Shown: in pieces, positions 47,811 through 59,747 of the stretch
How positions within the stretch are numbered: the stretch's first letter is position 1
How the letters are laid out: every line of letters starts with the position of its first letter
Source of the DNA: Paracentrotus lividus
Taxonomy: Eukaryota > Echinodermata > Echinoidea > Camarodonta > Echinidae
DNA length: 64,000 nt
NCBI GenBank assembly: GCA_940671915.1
Contig: CALNVZ010003435.1
Span: forward strand, 4,539,744-4,603,743
Direction of reading: 5' to 3'
Translations under genes and position numbers: made by a program
The notes under the pieces: generated by a model
The model's input: only the letters and a program-made list of their open reading frames with translations
What the model was told of the DNA's origin: nothing
Database searches by the model: none

Positions 47811-48874
47811 GGTGTCAGGAGTGGGACAGTGTCAGGAGTAGAATGTGTCAGGAGTATTATGATGTCAGGAGTGGGAAAGTGTTAGGAGTAGAATGGTGTC
47901 AGGAGTAGAATGGTGTCAGGAGTGGGATAGTGTCAGGAGTGGGACAGTGTCAGGAGTAGAATGGTGTCAGGAGTATAATGGTGTCAGGTAGTGGACATGT
48001 GTCAGGAGTATGAATTGATCAGGAGTGATATGTGTTCAGGAAGTGGGATAGTGTTAGGAGTAGATGTGTCAGAGTAGAATGGTGTCAGGAGTGGGGATAG
48101 TGTCAGGAGTGGGACAGTGTCAGGAGTAGAATGGTGGAGTAGAAGAGTGCAGGAATTGGTGTCAGGAGTAGAATGGTGTGTCAGGAGTGTAGATTGCGAG
48201 GAGTGTTCAGGAGTGGGATAGTGTCAGGGAGAGATCGAGTAGTGTAGGATGGATAGTTCAGGAGTGGAAGAGTCAATGAGAATGGTCTAGGTAATGTGGG
48301 AGTGAATGTGTCAGAGGGGCGTAGGATAGTAGTGAGTGTCGTAAGGGGGGTGGTTGCAGGGAGTAGAATGGGTCAGATGTGGTGTCAGGAGTATAATGGT
48401 ATCAGGAGTAGAATGGTGTCAGGAGTAGAATGGTGTCGGAGTGGATAGTGTCCAGGAGTGGGACAGTGTCAGGAAGTAGAGATGGTGTCAGGAAGTGAAT
48501 GGTGTCAGGAGTATAAGTGGTAACAGGGTAGAAATGGTGTCAGGAGTAGAAATGGTAGTCAGGAGGGGATAGTGTCAGGAGTGGGAATATGTCAAGAGTA
48601 GAATGTGTCAGGAGAGATGGTGTAGCAGTATGTAGGAGTGAGTGTCAGGAGTGAGGTAGTACTGGTTGTGATGCAGGAAGTAGAATGGTGTCAGGAGTAG
48701 AATGGTGTCAGGAGTATAATGGTGTCAGGAGTGGGATAGTGTCAGGAGTATAATGGTGTCAGGAGTGGGATAGTGTCAGGAGAAGAATGTGTCAGGAGTA
48801 GAATGTGTCAGGAGTATAATGGTGTCAGGAGTGGGATAGTGTAATTAGTGGGATAGTGTCAGGAGTAGGATCGT
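47811..48874 (+). repeat. 18-bp minisatellite (GTGTCAGGAGTRGRATRG), ~60 units
   Basis: Units alternate between GTGTCAGGAGTAGAATGG and GTGTCAGGAGTGGGATAG types over about 1.06 kb. The outer parts are regular. In 48000-48340 and 48480-48680 the units are broken by many one-base indels, which looks like consensus error in a collapsed or poorly polished array. 18 bp is a multiple of three, but stops and indels argue against coding. Confidence 0.9.
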
Positions 48875-49604
48875 GTACCTGAAGCTGTGCTCTCCAATCA
48901 ACTGTGATGTATTATGAAGATAACACGGCATCAACTTTTATGCATTACAAACTGAGAATTGAGGAGACTACAATGAAGACTTCGACGTCAAGATCATGCT
49001 GCTACATGGGCTGCGGAGCCGGAGAGGGGTCATGTTCAGCCCCTTCCCACATTCAAAAATGCTCTGCGTCCTGTGTACTACTGCCATCACTCCAACAACA
49101 ACAACAACAAAAACAGCAACAACAGCTATTTCTACTATACTAATTTGCTTCTGGCACAAGGCTGTAACATTATGATGCTATTTCTGTGAATACTTCTGAA
49201 TATTAAACATTGATATACAAATTTTGTTACTCAATATATTTACATAACACAAAATCAAACACAGCCTTTCATTATAAATACTACTCCTGCAATGTCCAAC
49301 CATAGAGCACAATTCACACCAAGGAACGCAATTCCCTGGTCTAACTGAAATATACATTAACATTGATTTTTCTGGAAGTAGTGAAACAACCTGCCAGTCA
49401 GGGAATCTGCCATTCACCCCGATGGACGATAAATAGAATCACCTTCTGTACATGCTGTATAAAGTGAACCATTGAACAAATGAATAAACATTTTCACTGT
49501 CACCCGTCGTAAGATTTATCTGTCTCTTCCTGATCAAGCTATATAGATGGGAGCTCATTAGATACGACACTGGTCGTTTATGCTAAGACCATGTAATGCT
49601 TCTC
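48875..49604. other. No gene seen
   Basis: A short CAA-rich run at about 49095-49125. This stretch would be the 3' side of the minus-strand exon candidate at 49605-49811. Confidence 0.4.
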
Positions 49605-49811
49605 TCATGATAAATGGACTCCATGAGAAGATACTGAATCGGATTCCATAGATTCCAGGAGATGACCGGAATTGACGTCCAGAGAGTCCGAGAGAGCAAT
49701 GACCTTCATAGTTTGGTCCTTCCCATTATCTATCTCATTAATATGGACGCGAGGGTAAGGTCTATCTTTCAGGTCAATGGTAAATGTAAGCACTGATATC
49801 AGCACAACCAT
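49605..49811 (-). CDS. Candidate terminal exon of an unidentified gene
   Basis: A minus-strand frame ending in TGA, with coding-like, acidic and serine-rich composition (KDRPYPRVHINEIDNGKD, then KVIALSDSLDVNSGHLLESM and ESDSVSSHGVHLS). The frame opens through GTGCTGATATCAG, whose AG could be an acceptor, so the exon may start near 49788. No domain is recognised. The higher G+C and lack of inverted-repeat structure set it apart from nearby chance frames. Relation to the candidate exon at 51128-51418 on the same strand is unknown. Confidence 0.35.
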   Translation of the reverse strand: MVVLISVLTFTIDLKDRPYPRVHINEIDNGKDQTMKVIALSDSLDVNSGHLLESMESDSVSSHGVHLS

Positions 49812-51127
49812 CTCATTATCCCGATATTCTGCAATATGCGTCGTATTTTAAATATTACTTTCCTTTTCCTACTTCTTCCTTTTTTTTTCTTATATTCACT
49901 AGATGGAACTTTTAGTATGATGAATCTAATGTCAAGGAACAGAGGGATAATCGTGTAATCTTAAAAAGAGTCACCATCAAACATGAATTATGAGCTATAC
50001 GAAAGCTAACGTATTCAAGGTAAATTTCTTGATTGCATAAAATGAATAATATCATACAATCTCAGTACTGCCAACCTAAAATCGTATTTTTGTCTTTTTC
50101 ATTTGGATAAGGGGTACCAAACTTATTAAATGTCAATAATTATTCAGATCATAAAAATGTCAATCCCCATCCACCTGTCGACCTGAAAACCTTTTATTAT
50201 TCAATTATTTTCAATAGAAAACAAGGTAAATATGCCAAACATTTTGATAAGTGTGTCATCCCTGCACCAAAGGCATTCGTTCTGGTAAATGAGGGACATA
50301 GACAATTCATTGAACAATTAAATGTTTTCTATGAAGACAGGTGCGATGTAGTATGGCATGATGGTGATGTGCATTCATAGACATCTATAGATCTTAGTAC
50401 CCCCTTAAGAAGCGAAAGAGGATAGAAAAAGTACGGAATACGATTTTTTGTTGGCAGGTCTGCAATCTTGTCATCATCTGATCTGATGAAACTCCTTAGT
50501 GAGAGGAGCTGTTTTGCAAAGTTGTGCATGTAGACAAATCATTATCCTATATTTTCACCGACAGAGATACAACGATGACAACGATGATAATGAAACAACT
50601 CCTTGTGTTTTGTTTGTTTGTTTGTCTGTTTGTTTGTTTTTGTTTGTTTGTTTGTTTGTGTTTGTGTTTGTGTTGTTTTTTTTTACTAAGGTCTTATCCA
50701 TGCTTACAAATTAAAAATAATAAAGATTTTACAATGTACATGACGTAGGTATTCGACAGTCTAAAAAGAAATTAAAAATTCGACAGGAGGAAAATCTATC
50801 TTTTATTTTACTGAATACGGTTATGGGGCTCAATCTTTATAGCTCTATGTTGGGTTATACGGATCGGCGTATGAAGCGGATGACCCAGCGGACATCGAAC
50901 TCATGGCGACGTACGACGCGACATCGTCGACATCGTGTTTACATGTTTGTCATTGGATTGCATGCCAAGTATGGCTCCTCATCAATCACCGGTTCCACAA
51001 CAGACGCACAGAGAATAGACCAATTATGACTGGTCCACATGTATATTTAGGTTACACTGTCATGCTCGTAGCGAGATTGTTTTGATTATTGGGGGGGGGG
51101 GGGGAAGGAAGGTTGTAGAACTAATCA
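49812..51127. other. No gene seen
   Basis: AT-rich. Contains a (TTTG)n tract (50605-50688), a CpG-bearing patch at 50860-50940 (CGGCGTATG, GCGACGTACGACGCG) and a G run near 51091-51103. Confidence 0.5.
50605..50688 (+). repeat. (TTTG)n microsatellite
   Basis: TTTG tetranucleotides with a few TCTG and TTTGTG variants, ending in a T run. Confidence 0.9.
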
Positions 51128-51418
51128 TTACGACTCTACTATGTCCAACACGCTACTATAGGTCCCGACAAGTTCTCCTTGCGCGCCTTCAGCACTCGGG
51201 CTTCCAGTCCTGTTAACGCTGTTTCTCGTATTTGTAATATGTTGTGGCTCACGGTGTTTGACTTGGAGAGAATAAGCAGTAGGTTCCCCTGTTCCTTTCT
51301 TCTGTGGATGGCCATTGGTTGACAAGAACTCATCCGCCATTTGAAAGGTCTTATTTTTGGTCCTGCTGGGGGTCCACACACCCTCCTCACCAAAGTTGTC
51401 CCAGGACAACCCGACCAT
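51128..51418 (-). CDS. Candidate exon of an unidentified gene, 96 codons to a stop
   Basis: The minus-strand frame from ATG 51418 to TAA has the clearest protein-like composition in the window: rich in G, T, N, E and S, few hydrophobic runs, mixed codons (GLSWDNFGEEGVWTPSRT near the start, QGELVGTYSSVLDIVES at the end). An in-frame TAA lies about 27 bases upstream, with a possible acceptor (AAATCCAG) between, so this could be a last exon or a small gene. No signal peptide, membrane segment or known domain. The loose C-terminal, tyrosine-containing tail would fit a cytoplasmic tail, but that is speculation. A second open minus-strand frame overlaps it and is less coding-like. Confidence 0.45.
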   Translation of the reverse strand: MVGLSWDNFGEEGVWTPSRTKNKTFQMADEFLSTNGHPQKKGTGEPTAYSLQVKHREPQHITNTRNSVNRTGSPSAEGAQGELVGTYSSVLDIVES

Positions 51419-51887
51419 GAAACAGGTAATACTGGATTTACATGGTTACCAGTAGCAGGTAAAGACATACCTGACCTGACTACATATTTTTATATCACCC
51501 AAATAAATTGTTATGAAAATCAAATGCCATAGAAGGGTAAATTGTTATATTCCTGAATATGCAAGAATCATGAAATGTTATCCATCCTGTCAAATTTTAC
51601 GGCCGCTGCAGAAACCTTTTTTTTTCTTCTTTATGCACAGAACACAACGAGGACTCGGGGATTGGAATGTTTAGTCAAACATACCCACACCAGAAAGTTG
51701 CATGCCCCTGAAATTGAACGAGGTATTATACTGTACATACAGCAACGAATGAAAAGTTTACTTGTACTCATTTTATTTTATTTTTTAAGTTTTCGAAAGT
51801 AAAAGGAGGAAAGTTAATTGCAAAAGAAAATTTTAATATTATTTTAAAGACATCTTGCACAATCAATTAATTAATGTTAGTATCATT

Positions 51888-52365
51888 ACGAAACAAAAGA
51901 GGAATACTTCGAAAATGAGCAGATTGAGTCTTTATTTGTCATTCAGCACGAAACTTTGTTATTATGGCAGCAGCATTACATTCATGACATTATACTATAG
52001 TAGAGTATCTACAATAATGGTTGAAATAAGAGATTTCATGCAAAATCCATTGGGTTGTCTTTGACGGTAAGAGAAACCATTATACATGTATAAAGGGTAA
52101 TCTTTCTGCTTATGTAGCTCTTGGATGTTAAGATATTGACAATTTGACACCCTTTGCTCGGGTGCAGAACGAAACAAAAGCGGATAACTTCGAAAACGTG
52201 CAAGTTTTTGTAATAAAAATGGCTGAAGTAAAAGATTTCATGCAATATCCATTGGGTTGTCTTTGACGGTAAGAGAAGCCATTATATAAAGGGTAATCTG
52301 TCTGTTTATGTAGGTCTTGGATGTAAAGATATTGACAATTCGACACTCTTTGCTCGGGTGAAGAA
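51888..52365 (+). repeat. Tandem duplication, ~195-bp unit
   Basis: Both copies run from ACGAAACAAAAG and CTTCGAAAA, through GATTTCATGCAA, CCATTGGGTTGTCTTTGACG and AAAGGGTAATCT, to TTGCTCGGGTG. Copy 1 (51888-52168) has about 80 extra bases in its first third; copy 2 is 52169-52365. A related ending, TTGACACCCTGTG, follows copy 2. Confidence 0.8.
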
Positions 52366-53814
52366 GTCAATTTTGACACCCTGTGTACACTTGCATCTCG
52401 TTAACAGCGTTGTGGATATCAATTTTATTGAATAATACATCACTCGTGTCTAAGTGAAATTTTAGCTTTAAACAAATACGAATGTGGAGAGTGTTTAGAG
52501 TAGGAAGCAAATAGTTATTGTTCATACTTTTTAAAACTGAAATATGAAGGTAAAGGATTCGGAAATGAAAGGAATTCACTTTAGATGGTTACATGAATTA
52601 AAAAGCCAGAAGCAATTTAATAGCATTAATAGTTATCTCGGAACAAGAAAGAAATATTATTGATATGGCTTAAGTTGACAATGCCAACTTATCTATTGTA
52701 AGTGCACATTGAGTATATCTACTTGAGAAGGAGTTTATAAGTTAAGTGCAGAATAGAAGGTTAGATTATTTATTCTAACCTATTGAATAAGAATGTATCC
52801 ATAGAGGTAAAATTAGATGAGAACAGAGGAATACAATGGTCCTGAGAGCATCAAAGTTAATACTTTTTTGAGACAATTTTCAAACGCAGAATATATTGAT
52901 CAAAGTAAAAGGATTTTTGTCATTAGACCTATTATCATTGTTTTTTTTTAATTTAAATTGCCCAAAAAATATGTTATTATGAATTTGACTGAGTTTAAGA
53001 ATTTAGAAATGCCTTCAAATGGCCCTCGAAGATTCTACCTTTAATCACTTGACACTAATACTAGCATGATCCTTCCGATACTACACAAATATCTTGGGGA
53101 TTTGGCTTACCAGTTTGTCAGGGGGTTCATGAATTTCACATTAACACATGTCACATTACAAGACAGTGTGTAAGAAACGAAAGGGAACTAACATACCTCT
53201 AGATTGTCATAACATTTCACTTGGTTCCAGGTCGGACTATGGCATTTGAGGCGCAGCGGCAGAGTTGCCTTACACACATAAGGTAAACATTTATTCAAAT
53301 GTCTTGCCGGGTGGCGGGAGGGAGGCGGGCGAGCTCACACCAGGCGATGCTGTAGCTCGTCGAGCTGTAAAACAAAACCCAAGACTTGAAGACTTTCCCC
53401 CAAGAAAAGCAGACATGTTACGAGTCACACTGTGTGGTTTGTGACAGCAGTAAGCGACAAGAGAAACAGGGGGAATCAACTGAAATTGTGTTTAATTATT
53501 CATTGGATTTGGGGATCGGTTTCTTGACTGCGAATAACACTTTGTTTGAGCCTCTGACCTGGTCGATACGTGCCAATGTACACGTCAAGACAGTTGTCTT
53601 AATTTCATCATCATACAATGGAAGAGAGACAGAGACAGAGACAGAGAAAAAGTATAAGGTTTGACAGAATGGATAGAGGAGAAAAATGGTGAAGAGGGGG
53701 TATGTCTATATGTATAAAATAAAACAGCATACAAAATGCGAGAAAGATATAAGAGAGAGAAAGAGTGCCCCAAAAAACACAACAACAGTGAAATGGGGAA
53801 TGGGAGAGAGAAGG

Positions 53815-53850
<36 letters not shown>

Positions 53851-56754
53851 GGGGGGGGGTGGACGATAAAACATTGAAAGAGGGGGAATCATGACCATTT
53901 CAAAATCACAAAAGCTGAATGAAAGCATTTGTTACGTTTTTTGAATAATTCTTAATGACATTGACATTTATCATATCGTCATATTATAAAATTTTAAAGC
54001 AATTTTCTGATCTATTTCTAGAAAAAAAAAATCTTGTGGTGATATGATAATATAATTATTATAAATAATCTCAAAATTCAGAGAATTACAGCATAATAAA
54101 TCAACAATGCTATAAACAGATTCCTTAAAGTTTTTTTTTTTTTTAAATCCAATAATACGGTTTTAAAAAAAGGCATTACAGATATGGTTATGTGACGCTT
54201 AATTAAATGCCTTTTGTAAAATTCATGGTAAATTTGTCATGACCTAGCCATACAACAAATAAAATCTGGAAATACGTGTTTACAAATTTGAGGACAAGTA
54301 AGATATCGACTCACTGTAAAGTGCACGCGGTTAGAATTTCGTCATCAACTAACATAATTCAATTAATTGCTAGATCATGTAGATAGTTTTTATTGAAGTA
54401 TGTATATTTATTGACGAGAAAATCTTATTCTCAGCCGACACAACTTTGACGGGAAAACGTTTTGTGAAAAGAAATTCAAAGCTTTTTCCCGCGGAAACTT
54501 TGACCTTCACCAGCTGTTATTGAATAAGCTCCTTGTTTTCCTGTAATCATTGAGCTCGGAAAGAGAGGAATTAAAAATCATTCTTTTCTCCGCAAATGGA
54601 AGAACGCAGAAAAAAGAGGTAAAATTGACCTGGTATTATGACCATGCATAGCAGCGGAAGGGAAAGCTCAACAAAACCGTTTAAGCTCGATAATTAAAAT
54701 CACGAACCAGCCTTACAAGGAATAAGTCCATATACCTTTCATTTTACTCCACATCCATCGCTGTTGCCATGACAACGGAAACAAGAAATCAATCACGGTG
54801 CACTTCTCCGACAAGAAATTCTGACAATTGTTTTCTTTTTTTTTTACCTCTCTCTCTTTCTCTCGTCAATTTTGTCAATTTTCTTTCCCTCTAAATCTTT
54901 TATTTTCAAAAGTGTATAGCTATTCGAGGTTAGCCTTTGAGTTTCAGTAATCATCTGAGTAAAATCTGGTTTTATGGACGAAGTACACTTGTAGAAACCA
55001 TAAGAAGTGAGTAATGATGAAAGGGAATATAGGAAAAGTCGATAAAAACATCTTTTATATTTATGACATCTTCAATTCTTTTCTTTAAAAAAAAAAGTTC
55101 AATCATTCATCTTAAGGAGAGGCAGAGTATTAAGAAAAGGGAGCATTAAAAGCATCTGTAGCAAAATATCGCTTTGTAGTTTTTATATGGTATATGCGTT
55201 AGAAAAAAAATCAACGCATTATTGTATATTTCTTCTTTTTCTTCTTCTTCTTTTTTTTTTTTTTTTTTTTGTGTGTGAATATGAAACCATTTTGAATATC
55301 TTAAAGCATCCTTAGTCAGCTTTGCCGCAATATCTATTCTTTAAAAAAAAAGTATCTACTACAATCTACACTCTAAAATAAATAAAGCAAAGAGCATAAA
55401 TGACACCCTTTCGGGTTCATTATAGTGTGAATGTATCGGTGGACCTATTTGTTATCAGTTTATACAGTACAGGTCGGGGCAATTTATAATGTCTCATATA
55501 GAATTAACATCTGATTGTATAAAATATGGAAAACAACATAAACTCATATATAACTTCCAGGTTTAGTTTTAAAAAGTATTATATAATTATATCCATACAT
55601 CAATTTTTATTCATTTCCCCCCCAAATAGTCGATATATCAAATGAAGATTGAACTGCAATGATGTAAAATAAGAAAACATTAAACATTTGATTCAAATCT
55701 AAGAAAGACTCAATATATATACATATATCTTTAATGGAAATATGATATAAGCTGTTGAATAACACGATTATAGTTACGTCATATATAATAGATGGACAGC
55801 ATTAGGCTTTATAATAAAATTGTATTTTTTTATTTTACCAGTGATGTCTTTGCATATTCTTATTTCGTAAGAAAGACTTTGACGAAAATCTCATGGCTTG
55901 AACACTAAAAGCCACGCGAACTTTAATGAAAACAAGGTACGACTCTGAATTAATGTCGCATGTCACTTTGACTCGGGCAATATATCAAACAAGCAATGGA
56001 GCAAGCTAGAGACAAGCGTTTTATGCTTAGCGCCATATTTATACCATACTTAATAGAAGAACTTACAGGATCTGCACATGTGACTGGAGTTCGACATGAC
56101 TCGGTGCGGTGTTATGGGTGTATGGAACGTGTTCTCAGTTAATACCGCTTCAGAGACTTGGCAACAGTCTTATTTCTTTTACTTCATGTCTTCTTACAAA
56201 TATTTTCCTCGCGTTTTTGATGTTCGACGGCTCTTTAGACATTTTCGTCTCAATGGAGATGTTAAGTTGAGGGAAATTGATTGATAATATGATTATTATT
56301 TTGAGAAATAATTAATTATATTATATGCAATTTATGCAGAAACCAATGGATAAGTCCAGTATTTGCTCATCATATAGCGCATATTATACATGTAGAAAGC
56401 ATATCAAAACACATTCATCCGATTGGTCGAACAAATGTGTATTTAAAAAAAATATATATATATACTTTTTAATAATCGATAAATATGAAGAAAAACGTTA
56501 TCGTTTTTATGAATTTGAAAACTTACATACTTGACTTATCACCTCCAATTAAATGAGGGAGCCCTCTAAAATTTGAGCTTATAACAATAAACATTCATTT
56601 TATTCCAACCAAATACAAATTTGATATATCATTAAAACATCAAAAGACGTTCGTTATACACTGTTCAAAAGTTTCTATTCTGCTCATAGTCATTTCAAAA
56701 TGGTTATAATAAACATACCACAAGCTCCGCTGTTTCTTTGACCAAAAATAATGC
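52366..56754. other. Gene-free stretch with low-complexity tracts
   Basis: Includes a GC-richer patch at 53297-53370, purine-rich DNA with (GA)n (53624-53860), T runs (54131-54144, 55251-55270) and a short (TA)n near 56453-56464. None of the short frames shows a motif. Confidence 0.5.
53818..53860 (+). repeat. (GA)n microsatellite with G run
   Basis: Pure GA followed by TGG and ten G. It lies in a longer purine-biased stretch from 53624. Confidence 0.95.
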
Positions 56755-56955
56755 ATATGGTTGGTTGGTTGGGCTTAGACGGATGTATATTAGCCTATAC
56801 TATAGTAATCCGATGATATCACTATTTACGTCTGGGGCCGAATTTTAACGTCAACATCCGAGAGACCTGACTGAGATTTGAACCTATGGGTCCGATTAGA
56901 GGTTAGCTCTTCGGCAAGTGATATAAGAGAGCTGACCGTATAGCCTATACGTTAC
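56755..56955 (-). mobile_element. tRNA-derived SINE with CCAA-type tail
   Basis: On the minus strand, TAGGCTATACGGTCAGCTC gives an A-box-like motif (plus 56932-56947) and ATAGGTTCAAATCTCAG a B box (plus 56871-56884), about 50 bases apart as in tRNA genes. Downstream comes GGATGTTGACGTTAAAATTC, then a short (CCAA)n tail at 56758-56770. The tRNA-like head, body and simple tail fit a SINE. The exact family and target duplication are not determined. Confidence 0.55.
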
Positions 56956-59121
56956 CGATGAACAGCTCCTGATTCCATTTTGTTGTTTTTTTGTTTTTAA
57001 ATAAGTTGAATTAAAAAAAAAAAAAAAAAGCCGGGCACCACTATCCTTAATATACAATTTTGTTAAATCGAGAGAAGTAAGGGAAAAAAATAAGGATAAT
57101 TTTCATCAGAGAAAGCAAGCTAATGAAACTGAGTGTCTATAATGTCCACGGATTAGTTGGTGTACTTTTGTCGATAGTCGGCGCTATTCCACATGATATT
57201 GTATGTGGCCTCTTTAATCATGTTAATTGAGAATTAGAGCATTTATCAATTAAATTATTCTGTACATCAGCTTCGTTCTGACATTGTAAATAAATTTTAC
57301 AGTTATCAGGAAAATTCCGTCTGATGAAATATTTTCGAAGGAATAAAAACAAGCACAGACAATATTGTCAGCATCAAAAAAAAAATAATAATAAAAAAAT
57401 AAAAATAACAGTAATAATAGTTTTTTAAAAATTCGAATTTTTCTCCAGGCTCAAATTTACGTTACAATTCATAAATGCCACAATAATTTATTCACAAATA
57501 AGAAAAAAATCTAACAAAACCATGAATTATTATTTGCATTCCTATTCATAAAATCAATATTTGTTTATTAATTATCATCGTTGCTATACATATGAAAACG
57601 TGAACAATCAAAAAGGACAGTGTTATTTTATACCAAACACGCACAGTTCCACTACAGTGCACTAACGACCAGAAAGAATCTTACGGGAAATGTGTGTACT
57701 GGGTATAGACTCTCTCTACGTCTGACCGTCGATATCGCGATAACAATGCCCTGAATAAAGACCGTGTAAAAGGAGAGTGCAAGCTGTGCAGTCAGGATCG
57801 AAGTATTTTATCATGATATTTTTTTTTATGATATCAAAAACGCGGGGGAAAATATTGACCAATCACAAAGAAGTTAAAATCATTGGAAAGAGAAATTAAT
57901 ATATTTACTTCACTCAGCGTAACTAGGAAATCGATGCGCTGCTGAATTTTACAGAAAGCTTTTAGTGACTGCTGTTTGACCAAAATATCATTTTCACACA
58001 GAAAAACGACCCAAAAATGACTAAAATGGGAGATTTTAAAGCTCAAAACGCGAGGGTTAGGGGTAAAAAAATATTCTTCCCAAGGTTTTATCTTGTTTTA
58101 TATACATTAACCCTCATAAAACCTGTGTAACTAAGTAAATGATCTTCTCGATTTTTTTTTATTCCAGTATATTCAACAAAACTCCCGTTTTTCGGGCATT
58201 CCTTCCATTGACAATCGGTGCGTGAAAATGGTTTTCCTAGAAAGAAGCCCCAACGTTTTCATATGAAAAGAAAATAATGGTAGAGCGTGTCTCATTTACA
58301 CGTTCGCTGTTAAAAATGTTATTTCGTTATTTTGTTATAAATGTATTTACTTTAAGCTCGTAATTTTAGTTTAGTTTTTATCAAAACAAATCAAATTGCC
58401 TTTATTCCATTCTAAGATTTTGTTATCTATGTATTAATTCTCGATATCTTTTTTTTTTTTTTTTTTTTTAACGCAGTCTCCCTTCAATAATTCTTCCCTG
58501 TCCCAAATTATGTCTTCGTTCTTTTTCTCTCTTTCTTTTTCTTACTTTCTCACTATTTCTTGCCTACCCCTCTCTATCACTCAAAGTTTTAGTGGAGGAC
58601 CCTCTTGTTTCTGTTTTTCTTGTGTTCCCTTCTTAGCGACACCTTACCCTCTTTATAAGGGATACATTACTGCACCCTGCGGTACAACAACACACGGGTT
58701 TGTCTAGTGTCCCGTTGGCCTGCGCTCTCCGGGGAGCTAGCCGGCTGAGCTCCCTTACCCTGCCCGCTCGCGTCTCATGTCATGGTGCCGAGCATTTCAG
58801 AGGTTATGCGAGGCAAGCAAAACAAGCTGCGTTGATAACAAAGTAAATACTTCGCTGTTTAATTGTTTTCTTTGCGTATTTCTGGCCGGGAAAGCAAGAA
58901 ATTAAAGAAGGAGCAGCTAAATAGCCAATTTCTTCCCCCGTAATGGGTGACATATCGCATGGTGGTGGAGATACGGTTGAAATATGAGATATAAGGTTTG
59001 TATTCTTTGAACTAAAATAGACTCATTTTGATCGATAAAATGTAAAAATAATGGAACGGGCATGGTTACAATAACAGAATATTTTAAACAAAGCAAACAG
59101 AAAGGCTCTGTTTGACTCATT
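56956..59121. other. No confident gene
   Basis: A run at 57014-57029 and T run at 58451-58469. A GC-rich patch at 58708-58790 read on the minus strand gives GGGAGCTCAGCCGGCTAGCTC, which resembles a Pol III A box but has no B box partner that I can place. AT-rich elsewhere. Confidence 0.45.
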
Positions 59122-59215
59122 TTTCGTAATAATAATAATAATAGTTACATTTATATAGCGCTTAATACGATATCCACCTTAGTGTTTCTAAGCGTTTAAT
59201 CATACACATATTTAT
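59122..59215 (-). mobile_element. L2/CR1-like LINE (or L2-tailed SINE) 3' end
   Basis: On the minus strand, TTAAGCGCTATATAAATG then TAAC(TAT)n. AGCGCTATATAAATG followed by a trinucleotide (ATT)n tail is the usual 3' terminus of L2-clade LINEs and of SINEs that borrow that tail in fish and marine invertebrates. Only the last ~90 bp is recognisable; no reverse transcriptase is present. Confidence 0.55.
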
Positions 59216-59747
59216 CTATAGAAAGAGATAGAGGGGGGGGGGGGGGGCGAAAGGGAGTGCATGAATAGCTGGAAATTATGAATGAAATAATAACATTTAA
59301 ATGCAAATACCAATAATTGGTGGAATTATCTACTAACCTATCCCTAGTCCCCATTGGGTACCGTACATCCATGTTAACATATATGAAACATGTAAGTCAG
59401 TCAATTCCATTTTCGTTAGAAGAAAACAAAATTATCATTTTACATTTTCTATATGACTTTTCGTGAATACCGCCCCCCCCCCGCTTCAAGATTTAAACGT
59501 TGTTGTTGTTGTGGTTTTTTTTTACGTATTTAGAGTTCAGCTTGTGTTTAATGTGAATTCCGTTCATACAATTTTATGCTGGTAAATACGTTGATAAAAT
59601 GGGGTTTAACAAGCATTTAAATGTTTGATAATTCAGTGTGCATAAGTAGAAATTCATTTATGAATTTTCCTGCCATGGTTTTGAGAAACAATAAATGTCT
59701 AAAGCTATTCTAACTATAAACAACTGCATGTAGGCCTATAGAGGAAC
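59216..59747. other. No gene seen
   Basis: 15-G run at 59233-59247, a C run near 59472 and GTT repeats near 59500. No coding frame. Confidence 0.5.

Noticed and set aside
53291..53479. Minus-strand frame over a GC-rich patch
   Set aside because: It is open because of CG-rich composition; no motif and no splice context.
58708..58790. Possible tRNA gene or SINE head (A-box-like GAGCTCAGCCGG on the minus strand)
   Set aside because: No B box at the proper distance and no cloverleaf could be drawn.
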